Assembly (NCBI RefSeq): GCF_009793335.1
Contig: NZ_WING01000001.1
Coordinates: 4,588,001-4,652,000, forward strand
Direction of reading: 5' to 3'
DNA: 64,000 nucleotides
DNA from: Actinomadura sp. J1-007
Lineage (GTDB): Bacteria > Actinomycetota > Actinomycetes > Streptosporangiales > Streptosporangiaceae
This document shows positions 34,092 to 41,719 of the stretch, piece by piece; positions within the stretch are counted from its first letter, which is position 1, and every line of letters begins with the position of its first letter. The notes beneath the pieces are model-generated. The model saw only the letters and a program-made list of their open reading frames with translations. It had not been told where the DNA came from and did not search any database. Both the position numbers and the translations under genes were made by a program.

Positions 34092-34886
34092 TCACAGCTC
34101 TCCGAACATCGGCTCGAACAGGGACCGGTAGTCGGGGCCGCGCCGCAGGTGGTGGCCGCCGTCCACGTTGACGACCTGGCCGGTGATCCAGGACGACTCG
34201 GGCCCGGCGAGGAAGCGGGCGGCCTCGGCGATGTCGTCCGGCTCGCCCGCGCGGCCGAGCGGCATGCACTCCAGGTAGTCGTCCAGGATCGGGCCGCCGT
34301 CGGCGACGCCCGCGACCAGCTCGGTGCGGACGAGACCGGGCCGGATGCCGTTCACCCGGACCCCGGCGTGGCCCAGCTCGTCCGCGCCGAGCGCGACGAG
34401 ATGGTCCACCGCGGCCTTCGACACCCCGTACGCGCCGAACCAGCGGTGGGTGTTGGACGCGGCGATCGACGAGATGGCGACGAACGCGCCGCCGTCCCCG
34501 GCCGGCCGCGCCATCAGCCGCGCGGAGTGCTTGAGGACGAGCATCGTGCCCGTCGCGTTCAGCTCCAGCGTCGCCCGCCACGCGTCGGTGTCGAGCACGC
34601 GCAGCGGCCCGATCGAGGTGGACCCGCCCGCGCTGTGCACGACCGCGCGCAGCGGCGCGGGCTCGGCCGCGTACCGCACGGCCGCCTCGACCCGCTCCTC
34701 GTCCACGACGTCCGCGACGACGTACCGCGCGCCGATCTCGGCGGCGGCCTTGGCGAGGCGCTCCTCCGTCCGCCCGCAGATCGTGACGGCCGCGCCGTCG
34801 GCCGCCAGCCGCCGCGCGCAGGCGAGGCCGATGCCGCTGCCTCCGCCGGTGACCAGCGCGGACGTTCCGTCCAAGGCCCCGCTCAC
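34092..34886 (-). CDS. Short-chain dehydrogenase/reductase (SDR)
   Basis: The protein has 264 residues of the classical SDR fold. The cofactor motif is TGGGSGIG, with an NNAG-equivalent HSAGG, catalytic Ser in ISSIAAS, and Y-G-V-S-K. It ends with a typical SWITGQVVNVDGG. The GTG at 34886 overlaps the small upstream frame by 4 bp. First enzyme gene of the catabolic operon with P450 and acyl-CoA synthetase. Likely a hydroxy-steroid or hydroxyacyl-CoA dehydrogenase (inference from neighbours). Confidence 0.92.
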   Translation of the reverse strand: MSGALDGTSALVTGGGSGIGLACARRLAADGAAVTICGRTEERLAKAAAEIGARYVVADVVDEERVEAAVRYAAEPAPLRAVVHSAGGSTSIGPLRVLDTDAWRATLELNATGTMLVLKHSARLMARPAGDGGAFVAISSIAASNTHRWFGAYGVSKAAVDHLVALGADELGHAGVRVNGIRPGLVRTELVAGVADGGPILDDYLECMPLGRAGEPDDIAEAARFLAGPESSWITGQVVNVDGGHHLRRGPDYRSLFEPMFGEL

Positions 34887-35092
34887 CGGCCCACCCCGCT
34901 CGTCCCGGCGCGGACGGCCGGCGCGGAGGGGGCGGGCCCGGCCTGACCGCTCGGGGCCGCGCGGCCGGATCCGGACGCGCGGCGCTTGCTAGTGGGGCCG
35001 GGGAACGGGACGCCGCCGCCGGAGCGGCCGGCCGGGGCGGAGGGGTCAGGAGTGGCTGGCAGGGGGAGTTGGGGCGGGTGTGGTGCCGTCAT
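34883..35092 (-). CDS. Small Pro/Ser/Ala-rich hypothetical protein
   Basis: An ATG at 35092 with AGGGAG upstream opens a 69-codon frame of low complexity (MTAPHPPQLPLPATPDP). Its stop overlaps the GTG start of the SDR gene (GTGA). There is no recognisable domain. The good ribosome-binding site and stop/start overlap suggest it is translated, perhaps mainly to couple translation of the SDR gene. Low-complexity composition means it could also be a chance frame. Confidence 0.4.
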   Translation of the reverse strand: MTAPHPPQLPLPATPDPSAPAGRSGGGVPFPGPTSKRRASGSGRAAPSGQAGPAPSAPAVRAGTSGVGR

Positions 35093-35277
35093 CGGGGCTC
35101 CCTGGTGTGAGACTCCGGTCTGAACTAACGTCGCACCCAAGCAAGCGGTAGGGCAAGAGGGCGCGCCCGCGCTCCCCGCCCGGCCGCACCGGCGGCGGGG
35201 TCCCGCTCCCGTCCCCGCTCGCCGGAAACGAATGTGCGAGAGGATGGGGGCCGGTCCAGCGAGGAGGAGACGACACT
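35093..35277. promoter_or_regulatory. Divergent promoter region between TetR gene and catabolic operon
   Basis: This 185-bp gap lies between two divergent units, where TetR repressors usually bind. CCAAGCAAGCGG (about 35139-35150) contains an AGCAAG half-site like those of KstR2-type regulators, but the second half is not conserved. GAGGAGGAGA (35261-35270) is the ribosome-binding site of the TetR gene. Confidence 0.4.
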
Positions 35278-35889
35278 TTGAGCGGCGATATGCGGATCAC
35301 GGTCACGCGCACGCTGACCAAGGATCAGCAGGCCCGCCGGGAACGGCTGATCGACGCGGCGCGGGAGCTGGCCCTGGAGGGCGGCTACGCGGCCGTCACC
35401 ATGCACGACGTCGCGGACCGGGCGGGCGTGGCGCGGGCCACCGTCTACCGCTACTTCGCCACCAAGGACCACCTGCTCACCGAGGTCGCCGCCGACTGGG
35501 CGCACCGGATCACGCACGACATCGACGCGCTCGCCGTCGGCGACACCCCGACCGAGCGGCTCACCGCGCTGCTGGAGCGGATCGTCGCCGTCGCCGCCGA
35601 CGAGCTGACCCTCACCTCGGCCATCATCCAGGGCGTGACGTCCGGCGACTCCAGCGTGGACGACGCCCGCACGGTGCTGTTCCTGTTCGTCCGCGACCGG
35701 CTGTCGGCGGCGATCGGCGACCCGGTCCCCGGCCGCGACGAGGTCGAGATCGTGCTCGGGCACGTCCTGCTCGCCGCGCTCGTCAGCCTGACCTCGCTGC
35801 GCCGCCCCGTCGAGGAGGTCACCGCGATGGTCCGCACGTCCGGACGCCTCGTCCTCGCGGGCGCGCTCGCCGCCGCGGCCCCGTCCTGA
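35278..35889 (+). CDS. TetR-family regulator (KstR-like)
   Basis: The protein has 203 residues. The N-terminal helix-turn-helix is RRERLIDAARELALEGGY...TMHDVADRAGVARATVYRYFATKDHL, close to KstR-type repressors of steroid catabolism. The C-terminal ligand domain is helical and unassigned. The start is TTG 35278, placed by the GGAGGAGA site about 8 nt upstream; ATG 35290 is an alternative. It is divergent from the P450/acyl-CoA synthetase operon, which is its most likely target (inference). Confidence 0.88.
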   Translation: MSGDMRITVTRTLTKDQQARRERLIDAARELALEGGYAAVTMHDVADRAGVARATVYRYFATKDHLLTEVAADWAHRITHDIDALAVGDTPTERLTALLERIVAVAADELTLTSAIIQGVTSGDSSVDDARTVLFLFVRDRLSAAIGDPVPGRDEVEIVLGHVLLAALVSLTSLRRPVEEVTAMVRTSGRLVLAGALAAAAPS

Positions 35890-35974
35890 TCCCGTTGGTC
35901 CCCGGTTTGGTCCGTTCCCGGGAGCGGCGATTGGACCTTCTGGCGCGCGGCGGGTCGGCCGTAGCGTTCGTGCG

Positions 35975-36604
35975 GTGACCAATCCCTTCCTGTTCCTGCT
36001 GGCGGCGCTGACGCTCGTCGCGATCCCGGGGCCCAACCACCTCTACATCACCACGCGCAGCATCGGTGAGGGGCGGCGGGCCGGGCTCGCGTCCGCGCTC
36101 GGCGTCGAGACCGGCACGCTCGTGCACGTGGCCGCGGCGGCGGCCGGGCTGTCGGCGGTCGTCGCGGCGTCCGCGACCGCGTTCGGGTTCCTGCGCTACG
36201 CGGGCGCCGCGTACCTGGTGTACCTCGCCTACCGGACGCTGCGCGCGCGGGGCGGCCACGACGACCTCGACCTCGCCCCGCAGCCGCTGCGCCGCGTCTA
36301 CCTCGACGGCGTCCTGGTGAACCTGCTGAACCCGAAGGTCGTGCTGTTCTTCCTGGCGTTCCTGCCGCAGTTCGTGGACCAGGAGGCGGGGGCGGTGCCG
36401 CTCCAGATCGCCGTCATGGGCCTCGCGACCGCGCTGATCGGGCTGGTCAGCGACTTCGTGTACGCGATCGCGGCGGGCTCGATCGGAGGGTGGCTGCGGG
36501 CCCGGCCGGCGTTCCAGCGCCGCCGGCGGTACGCCACGGCGGTGATCTACCTCGGGCTCGGCGCGGTCGCCGTCTTCGCCGCGCCGAGCACTCGGCGCGC
36601 ATAA
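35975..36604 (+). CDS. LysE/RhtB-family amino-acid or small-metabolite exporter
   Basis: The protein has 209 residues and about six hydrophobic segments. The family signature IPGPNHLYITTRSIGEGRRA is at residues 18-37, and LNPKVVLFFLAFLPQF is in the second half. It starts with GTG 35975, 85 bp after the TetR gene, so it may be read from the same or its own promoter. The substrate is unknown. Confidence 0.9.
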   Translation: MTNPFLFLLAALTLVAIPGPNHLYITTRSIGEGRRAGLASALGVETGTLVHVAAAAAGLSAVVAASATAFGFLRYAGAAYLVYLAYRTLRARGGHDDLDLAPQPLRRVYLDGVLVNLLNPKVVLFFLAFLPQFVDQEAGAVPLQIAVMGLATALIGLVSDFVYAIAAGSIGGWLRARPAFQRRRRYATAVIYLGLGAVAVFAAPSTRRA

Positions 36605-36746
36605 CGGCGCCTCCGGCGCCGCACCGTTTGTCAGCGCGGTGACAAGCACCCGCCCCAGATGTGTCCTCGGTCTTGCAGTGTTCCCCGTCACGCGGCTGTA
36701 ACTTCCGAAATGCCCCTGGATCGCAACGGGGCGGGAGGTGCCAACG

Positions 36747-38036
36747 GTGACCACGACCATCGAGGAACGCTCGCCCCTGAAGCCGTGGGTCGGCGTGCCC
36801 TGTGAGCTGTCCGAGCTGTTCAGGCCGTACCTGGACACGCTCGCCGAGGAGATGATCGACGAGATCCTGGCCGGCGTCCCCGAGTACTCCCGGCCGCAGG
36901 ACGAGGAGTACGCCCGGCTCGTCCGGCTCGCCGTGGAGGGCGCGCTGCGGCAGTTCGTCGACCTCATCATGGACCCCGACTCGTCCTGGGAGACGGTCGC
37001 CGGGGTCTACCGCGAGATCGGCTGGGCCGAGGCGCGCGAGGGCCGCAGCCTCGACGTCCTCCAGACCTCGCTGCGGCTCGGCGCGCGCGTCGCGTGGCGG
37101 CGCCTCGCCGCCGAGTCCGAGCACCTGAACGTCTCGCGCCGCACGCTCGCCAGCATCGCCGAGGCGATCTTCGCGTTCCTGGACGAGATCGCGCGCGCCG
37201 CGACCGAGGGCTACACCAAGGCGCGCGAGCAGGAGGCGGGCGAGCTGGAGCACCGGCGCCGCCGGCTGCTGGACCTGATGCTCGCCGAGCCGCCCGCCGC
37301 GCCGCAGGCGATCGCCGACCTGGCCCGGCTCGCGCAGTGGCGCGTGCCGCGCACGGTCGCCGTCGTCGTGCTGTACGAGCGGGGGCAGCAGCCGTTCTCG
37401 CACCCCTCGCTGCCGCCGGACGTGCTCGCCGACGTCAACCGCCGCGAGCCCTGCCTGATCATCCCGGACCCGGAGGGGCCCGGCCGCGGCCGGATGCTGG
37501 AGTCGGCCCTGCGCAACTGGGTCGCCGCGATGGGCCCGACGGTCCGTACCGAGGACGCCGCCAAGTCGCTGCGCTGGGCGCGCGAGGCGCTGCCCCTCGC
37601 GCGGCGCGGCATCGTGCCGTCCGACCGGCTGATCCGCTGCGCCGAGCACATGCCGACGCTCGTGGTGTTCCGCGACGAGGAGCTGGTGCGCGCCGTCGCC
37701 GACCTGCGGCTCGCGCCGCTCAAGGCCGTACGGCCGCGGCACCGCGAGCGGCTGATGCGCACGCTGCTCGCCTGCCTCCAGAACGGGTTCAACGCGACCG
37801 AGGTCGCCAACCGGCTGCACGTCCACCCGCAGACGGTCCGCTACCGGCTCCACCAGCTGGAGGAGCTGTTCGGGGACGCGCTGTACGAGCCCGAGTCGCG
37901 GCTGGAGATGGAGATGGTGCTGACCGTCTGGCTCACGGCCCCGAAGGACGACCCCCGGCCCGCCGACGTCATCAGGCTGGAAGGCTCCAAGCGGCCCGCC
38001 GCGCCGAAGCCGCTGGCCGTGGGCGACCGGCGCTGA
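36747..38036 (+). CDS. PucR-family transcriptional regulator
   Basis: The protein has 429 residues. The N-terminal and central part is helical and corresponds to the RsbT co-antagonist-like/GGDEF-like region of PucR regulators (FRPYLDTLAEEMIDEILAGV). The C-terminus carries the PucR helix-turn-helix LLACLQNGFNATEVANRL...HPQTVRYRLHQLEELFG. GTG 36747 is chosen because GGGAGG is about 8 nt upstream; GTG 36738 would place the start within that site. No metabolic partner gene is adjacent; it may control distant genes. Confidence 0.88.
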   Translation: MTTTIEERSPLKPWVGVPCELSELFRPYLDTLAEEMIDEILAGVPEYSRPQDEEYARLVRLAVEGALRQFVDLIMDPDSSWETVAGVYREIGWAEAREGRSLDVLQTSLRLGARVAWRRLAAESEHLNVSRRTLASIAEAIFAFLDEIARAATEGYTKAREQEAGELEHRRRRLLDLMLAEPPAAPQAIADLARLAQWRVPRTVAVVVLYERGQQPFSHPSLPPDVLADVNRREPCLIIPDPEGPGRGRMLESALRNWVAAMGPTVRTEDAAKSLRWAREALPLARRGIVPSDRLIRCAEHMPTLVVFRDEELVRAVADLRLAPLKAVRPRHRERLMRTLLACLQNGFNATEVANRLHVHPQTVRYRLHQLEELFGDALYEPESRLEMEMVLTVWLTAPKDDPRPADVIRLEGSKRPAAPKPLAVGDRR

Positions 38037-38040
38037 CGCC

Positions 38041-38086
38041 CGCCGCCCGCCGCCCGCGCCGCGCCGGCGCGCGGCGGGCGGCGGCG
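38041..38086 (+). terminator. GC-only hairpin after the PucR gene
   Basis: The tract consists almost entirely of G and C, with CGCCGCCCGCCG on the left and CGGCGGGCGGCG on the right around a GC-rich loop. It starts 5 bp after the stop. Exact pairing is ambiguous because the arms are themselves repetitive. Confidence 0.55.
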
Positions 38087-38142
38087 ACCGGTCCGGCGGA
38101 CCCGGCCGTCCGGGCCGCCGGGCAGCGGTCGGACCGGTCTCC

Positions 38143-38181
38143 ATCAAACGATTGACGGAGAGCGCGGGCGATGCCTACCGT
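38143..38181 (+). promoter_or_regulatory. Promoter with overlapping palindrome in front of the TetR-MFS-decarboxylase operon
   Basis: TTGACG (38152-38157) and TACCGT (38176-38181) are separated by 18 bp, a good actinobacterial sigma-70-type promoter. The ATG at 38188 is only 6 nt past the -10, so the transcript is probably leaderless. The -35 overlaps TCAA-ACGA-TTGA, a short palindrome suited to autorepression by the TetR protein encoded next. Confidence 0.6.
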
Positions 38182-38187
38182 GGGCGG

Positions 38188-38787
38188 ATGACCAGCGACT
38201 CCGGCCGGGAGCGCGTCCTCGACGTCGCCACCCGGCTGTTCGCCGCCCTCGGCTACGACGGCACGTCCACCCGCCTGATCGCCGAGGCGGCCGGCCTCAA
38301 CATCGCCACCGTCGCCTACCACTTCGGCGGCAAGCGCGACCTGTACCTCGCGGTGATGGAGCGCGCCCACCAGACCGAACGGGCCGCGCTCGAATCCGTG
38401 CTCGCCGGGATCACCCCCGACGCGTCCGGCCTGCGCGCCCTGCTGGACCGCTACCTCGACTTCTGCGTGGAGCGCCCGGAGATCCCGTCGCTGTGGATGC
38501 ACCGCTGGCTGTCGGACGCCGCGGACGTCGCCCACCTGGAGAACCTCTACGTCAAGCCGCTGATGGAGATGGTCGCCGGCGCCGTCCGCGAGGCGGTCGG
38601 ACCCGGCGTGGACGTCGAGTACGCCGTGTGGACGGCCGTGTGGTGCACGCACGGCTTCTGCCGCGGCGGCGTCATCGACGCCGACGGGCGGCGGCGCGGC
38701 CGGGACGACCCGAAGGAGATCGCCCGGTTCCGCGCGTACCTGCACCGGATGACGGGCGCGGCGCTCGGCCTGCCGGACCCCGGATGA
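38188..38787 (+). CDS. TetR-family regulator (CerR/AcrR-like C-terminus)
   Basis: The protein has 199 residues. The helix-turn-helix is RERVLDVATRLFAALGYDGTSTRLIAEAAGLNIATVAYHFGGKRDL. The C-terminal domain is helical with several Trp and Cys residues. Its stop overlaps the MFS start (ATGA), so it probably represses its own operon, consistent with the palindrome over the -35 element. Confidence 0.9.
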   Translation: MTSDSGRERVLDVATRLFAALGYDGTSTRLIAEAAGLNIATVAYHFGGKRDLYLAVMERAHQTERAALESVLAGITPDASGLRALLDRYLDFCVERPEIPSLWMHRWLSDAADVAHLENLYVKPLMEMVAGAVREAVGPGVDVEYAVWTAVWCTHGFCRGGVIDADGRRRGRDDPKEIARFRAYLHRMTGAALGLPDPG

Positions 38788-40166
38788 CCGCCGGCGCGGC
38801 CTCGCCGCCGCTCCCGGACGCGCCCGCGCCGCTCGCCCGGGGCCGCCTGCTCGGGTACGGGATCGGCTCGGTCGGGACGGGCGTGTTCTCGGCCGTCCCC
38901 GGCCTGCTGCTGCTCTACTACCTCACCGACGTGCTCGGGGTGTCGGCGGCGGTCGCGGGCGCGGTCCTCGTCGTCCCGAAGGCGTGGGACGTCCTGCTCA
39001 ACCCGGTCGTCGGCGCGGCGAGCGACCGCGAGGCCGTCCGCACCGGGCGCCGCACGCGGCTGCTGCTGACCGGCGCGATCGCGCTGCCCGTGCTGTTCGC
39101 GCTGATGTTCGCCGTGCCGGCGGGCCCGGCCGGCTTCGCCGCCGGATGGGTGGGCGTGGCGTTCCTGCTGGCCGCGAGCGCGTTCGCCTGCTTCCAGGTG
39201 CCGTACGTCGCGCTGCCCGCGGAGATCTCCCCGGCGGCGGACGAGCGGAGCCGCGCGATGGCGTGGCGCGTCGTGTGCCTCACCGTCGGCATCCTCGTCG
39301 CGGGCGGCCTCGCCCCCGCCGTCGCGGACGCCGGGGGCAAGGACCGCGGCGGGTACGCGCTGATGGGCGCCGTCGTCGGGCTGCTCATGGGCGCGGCGAT
39401 GGTCGCGAGCGCGCTCGCCACCCGCTGGGTCCCCTCGCGCCCCGGGCCGCGCCCGCTCGGCCTCGCCGCCGCGCTGCGCACCGCGCGCGGCAACCGGCCG
39501 TTCTTCGCGCTGCTCGGCGCGTTCGCCGCGCAGTCCCTCGCGGTCGCGGTGATGCTCGCGGGCGCGCCGTACGTCGCGACGTACCGGCTGGACGACTACG
39601 GCCTCACCTCGGCGATGTTCGTGTGCATGGTCGGGCCGAGCGCGGTCGCCGTCCCGCTCTGGCGGATCGCGGCCCGCCGGTACGGGCAGGTCCCGTGCTA
39701 CCTCGCGGCCGTGACCGTCCTCGCCGCCGTCGCCGCCGCGCTCCACCCCGCCGTCTCCAGCGGCTCCACCGCCGCCGTCCTCGCGCTGACCGGCGCGGTC
39801 GGGGTCTGCTACGCCGCCGTCCAGCTCCTGCCGCTGTCGCTGCTGCCCGAGACCGTCCGCGCCGACGCGGGCCGCACCGGGCACGCGCAGTCCGGCGCGT
39901 TCACCGGCCTGTGGACGGCCGCCGAGACCGGCGCGCTCGCCCTCGGCCCCGGCGTGTTCGCGCTGATCCTCGCGGCGGCCTCGTTCCGCTCCGCCGACTT
40001 CGACGACCCCGTACGGCAGCCGGGGTCGGCCCTCACCGGGATCACGGCCGGGTTCACCCTCGTCCCGGCGCTGCTGCTCCTGCTCAGCGTCCCGATGCTG
40101 CTGGCGTACCGCCGCCTGGCCGCCGCCCACCGACGTACCGGAGAACCGAACCCCCATGCAGCCTGA
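38784..40166 (+). CDS. MFS transporter of the glycoside-pentoside-hexuronide (GPH) type
   Basis: The protein has 460 residues and 12 hydrophobic segments. The family-like segments are YGIGSVGTGVFSAVPGLLLL at the start, PKAWDVLLNPVVGAASD, and FACFQVPYVALPAEI, as in GPH symporters. It overlaps the TetR gene by 4 bp and the decarboxylase by 11 bp. Its tight coupling to a PLP decarboxylase suggests it imports the substrate or exports the product (inference). Confidence 0.9.
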   Translation: MTAGAASPPLPDAPAPLARGRLLGYGIGSVGTGVFSAVPGLLLLYYLTDVLGVSAAVAGAVLVVPKAWDVLLNPVVGAASDREAVRTGRRTRLLLTGAIALPVLFALMFAVPAGPAGFAAGWVGVAFLLAASAFACFQVPYVALPAEISPAADERSRAMAWRVVCLTVGILVAGGLAPAVADAGGKDRGGYALMGAVVGLLMGAAMVASALATRWVPSRPGPRPLGLAAALRTARGNRPFFALLGAFAAQSLAVAVMLAGAPYVATYRLDDYGLTSAMFVCMVGPSAVAVPLWRIAARRYGQVPCYLAAVTVLAAVAAALHPAVSSGSTAAVLALTGAVGVCYAAVQLLPLSLLPETVRADAGRTGHAQSGAFTGLWTAAETGALALGPGVFALILAAASFRSADFDDPVRQPGSALTGITAGFTLVPALLLLLSVPMLLAYRRLAAAHRRTGEPNPHAA

Positions 40167-41658
40167 AACACCCCTGAGACCCGACAGCGCCCCGGCGCCC
40201 GGTGGCGTTCCGGACCCCGGGGGCCTGCCCGAGGTCGGGCGCCCGCCCGCCGAGCTGCTCGCCGAGCTGGCGCGGCACCGCGCCGGCGACCTGCCGGTGC
40301 GCGGCGGGCGGGTGACCGCCTACGTGTACGACACCGGCCGCGCCGAGGTGCACGACCTCGCCGCCCGCGCCTACCAGGAGCTGCTGGAGGTCAACTGCCT
40401 CGACCCGACCGCGTTCCCCAGCATCGTCGCGCTGGAGCGGCAGGTCGTCGCCGCCGTCGCCGGACGGCTCGGCGGCGGCGCGGACACCCCGGGGATCTTC
40501 ACCGCCGGCGGCACCGAGTCGATCATGCTCGCGGTCAAGGCCGCGCGCGACGCCCGTCCCGTGGACGGCCGCGCGCGGATCGTGCTGCCCGCGAGCGCGC
40601 ACCCGGCGTTCCACAAGGCCGCGCACTACCTCGGCATGGAGGCCGTCGCGGTGCCGGTCGACCCGGAGACGTTCCGCGCCGACCCGGCCGCGACGCGCGC
40701 CGCCCTCACGCCCCGTACCGTCCTGGTCGTCGCGTCGGCGCCGTCGTACCCGCACGGCGTCATCGACCCGGTCGAGGAGATCGCCGCGCTCGCCGCCGAG
40801 GCGGGGGTGCCCTGCCACGTGGACGCGTGCGTGGGCGGCTGGGTGCTGCCGTGGCTGCGCGAGGGCGGGCGGGACGTCCCGCCGTTCGACCTGTCGGTGC
40901 CCGGCGTCACCTCGCTCTCGTGCGACCTGCACAAGTACGGGTACGCGCCGAAGGGCGCGTCGGTCGTGCTGTTCGCCGACGAGGCGGCGCGCCGCCGCGC
41001 GTACTTCGCGTCGGCGGGCTGGCCCGGCTACACCGTGATCAACGCGACCGTGCAGAGCAGCCGCAGCGCCGGGCCGCTCGCCGCCGCGTGGGCCACGCTC
41101 AACGCCCTCGGCGCGCGCGGCTACCGCGACCTCGCCGCCGAGGCCATGGGCGCCGCCGAACGGCTCGCCGCGGGCGTCGCGGACATCCCCGGCCTGCGCG
41201 TCCTCGGCGCCCCCGACGCGCCGCTCGTCGCCGTCGCCTCGTCCGACCCGGGCCTGGACGTGTTCACGGTCGCGGACGAGGCGCGCACGCGCGGGTGGTT
41301 CTTCCAGCCGCAGCTCTCGTTCCAGGGCATCCCGGCGAACCTGCACTTCACGCTCACCGGCGTGAGCCGCGACCGGGTCGAGCCGCTGCTCGCCGCGCTC
41401 GCCGAGTCGGCCGCTGCGGCCCGCCGGTCCGGTCCGCCGGACGTTCCCGAGGGGCTGGCGGACGCGCTCGCCGGGCTGGACCTGGACGGGCTGGACGACG
41501 CGGGCTTCGCCGGGCTGCTCGGCACCGTCGGCGTGGACCTGGACGGCGGCGCGCCCGAGATGGCCGTGGTCAACGCCGTCCTGGACGTCCTGCCGCCGGA
41601 GACGCGCGAGCGCCTCCTGATCCGCTTCCTCGCCGTCCTCTACTCCCCGCACCGCTGA
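40156..41658 (+). CDS. PLP-dependent group II decarboxylase-like enzyme
   Basis: The protein has 500 residues of the aspartate aminotransferase fold. The PLP Lys is in SLSCDLHKYGYAPKG, with HVDACVGGWVLPW before it and TAGGTESIMLAVKAARD as the phosphate-binding region. This pattern matches sphingosine-1-phosphate lyase-like and aromatic or glutamate decarboxylases. HKYGYAPKG is especially lyase-like, so both amino-acid decarboxylation and a phospholipid-base lyase reaction are possible. Last gene of the TetR-MFS operon. Confidence 0.85.
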   Translation: MQPETPLRPDSAPAPGGVPDPGGLPEVGRPPAELLAELARHRAGDLPVRGGRVTAYVYDTGRAEVHDLAARAYQELLEVNCLDPTAFPSIVALERQVVAAVAGRLGGGADTPGIFTAGGTESIMLAVKAARDARPVDGRARIVLPASAHPAFHKAAHYLGMEAVAVPVDPETFRADPAATRAALTPRTVLVVASAPSYPHGVIDPVEEIAALAAEAGVPCHVDACVGGWVLPWLREGGRDVPPFDLSVPGVTSLSCDLHKYGYAPKGASVVLFADEAARRRAYFASAGWPGYTVINATVQSSRSAGPLAAAWATLNALGARGYRDLAAEAMGAAERLAAGVADIPGLRVLGAPDAPLVAVASSDPGLDVFTVADEARTRGWFFQPQLSFQGIPANLHFTLTGVSRDRVEPLLAALAESAAAARRSGPPDVPEGLADALAGLDLDGLDDAGFAGLLGTVGVDLDGGAPEMAVVNAVLDVLPPETRERLLIRFLAVLYSPHR

Positions 41659-41719
41659 CCCGGCCTGGCCCGGCCCGGCCCGGTCCGCGGCCGCCGCCGG
41701 GCGCGGGGCCCGGCGGGGG

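Noticed and set aside
35139-35150. Complete KstR2 operator upstream of the catabolic operon
   Set aside because: Only one half-site (AGCAAG) is present; the expected CTTGCT partner is absent, so I list it only as a weak hint.
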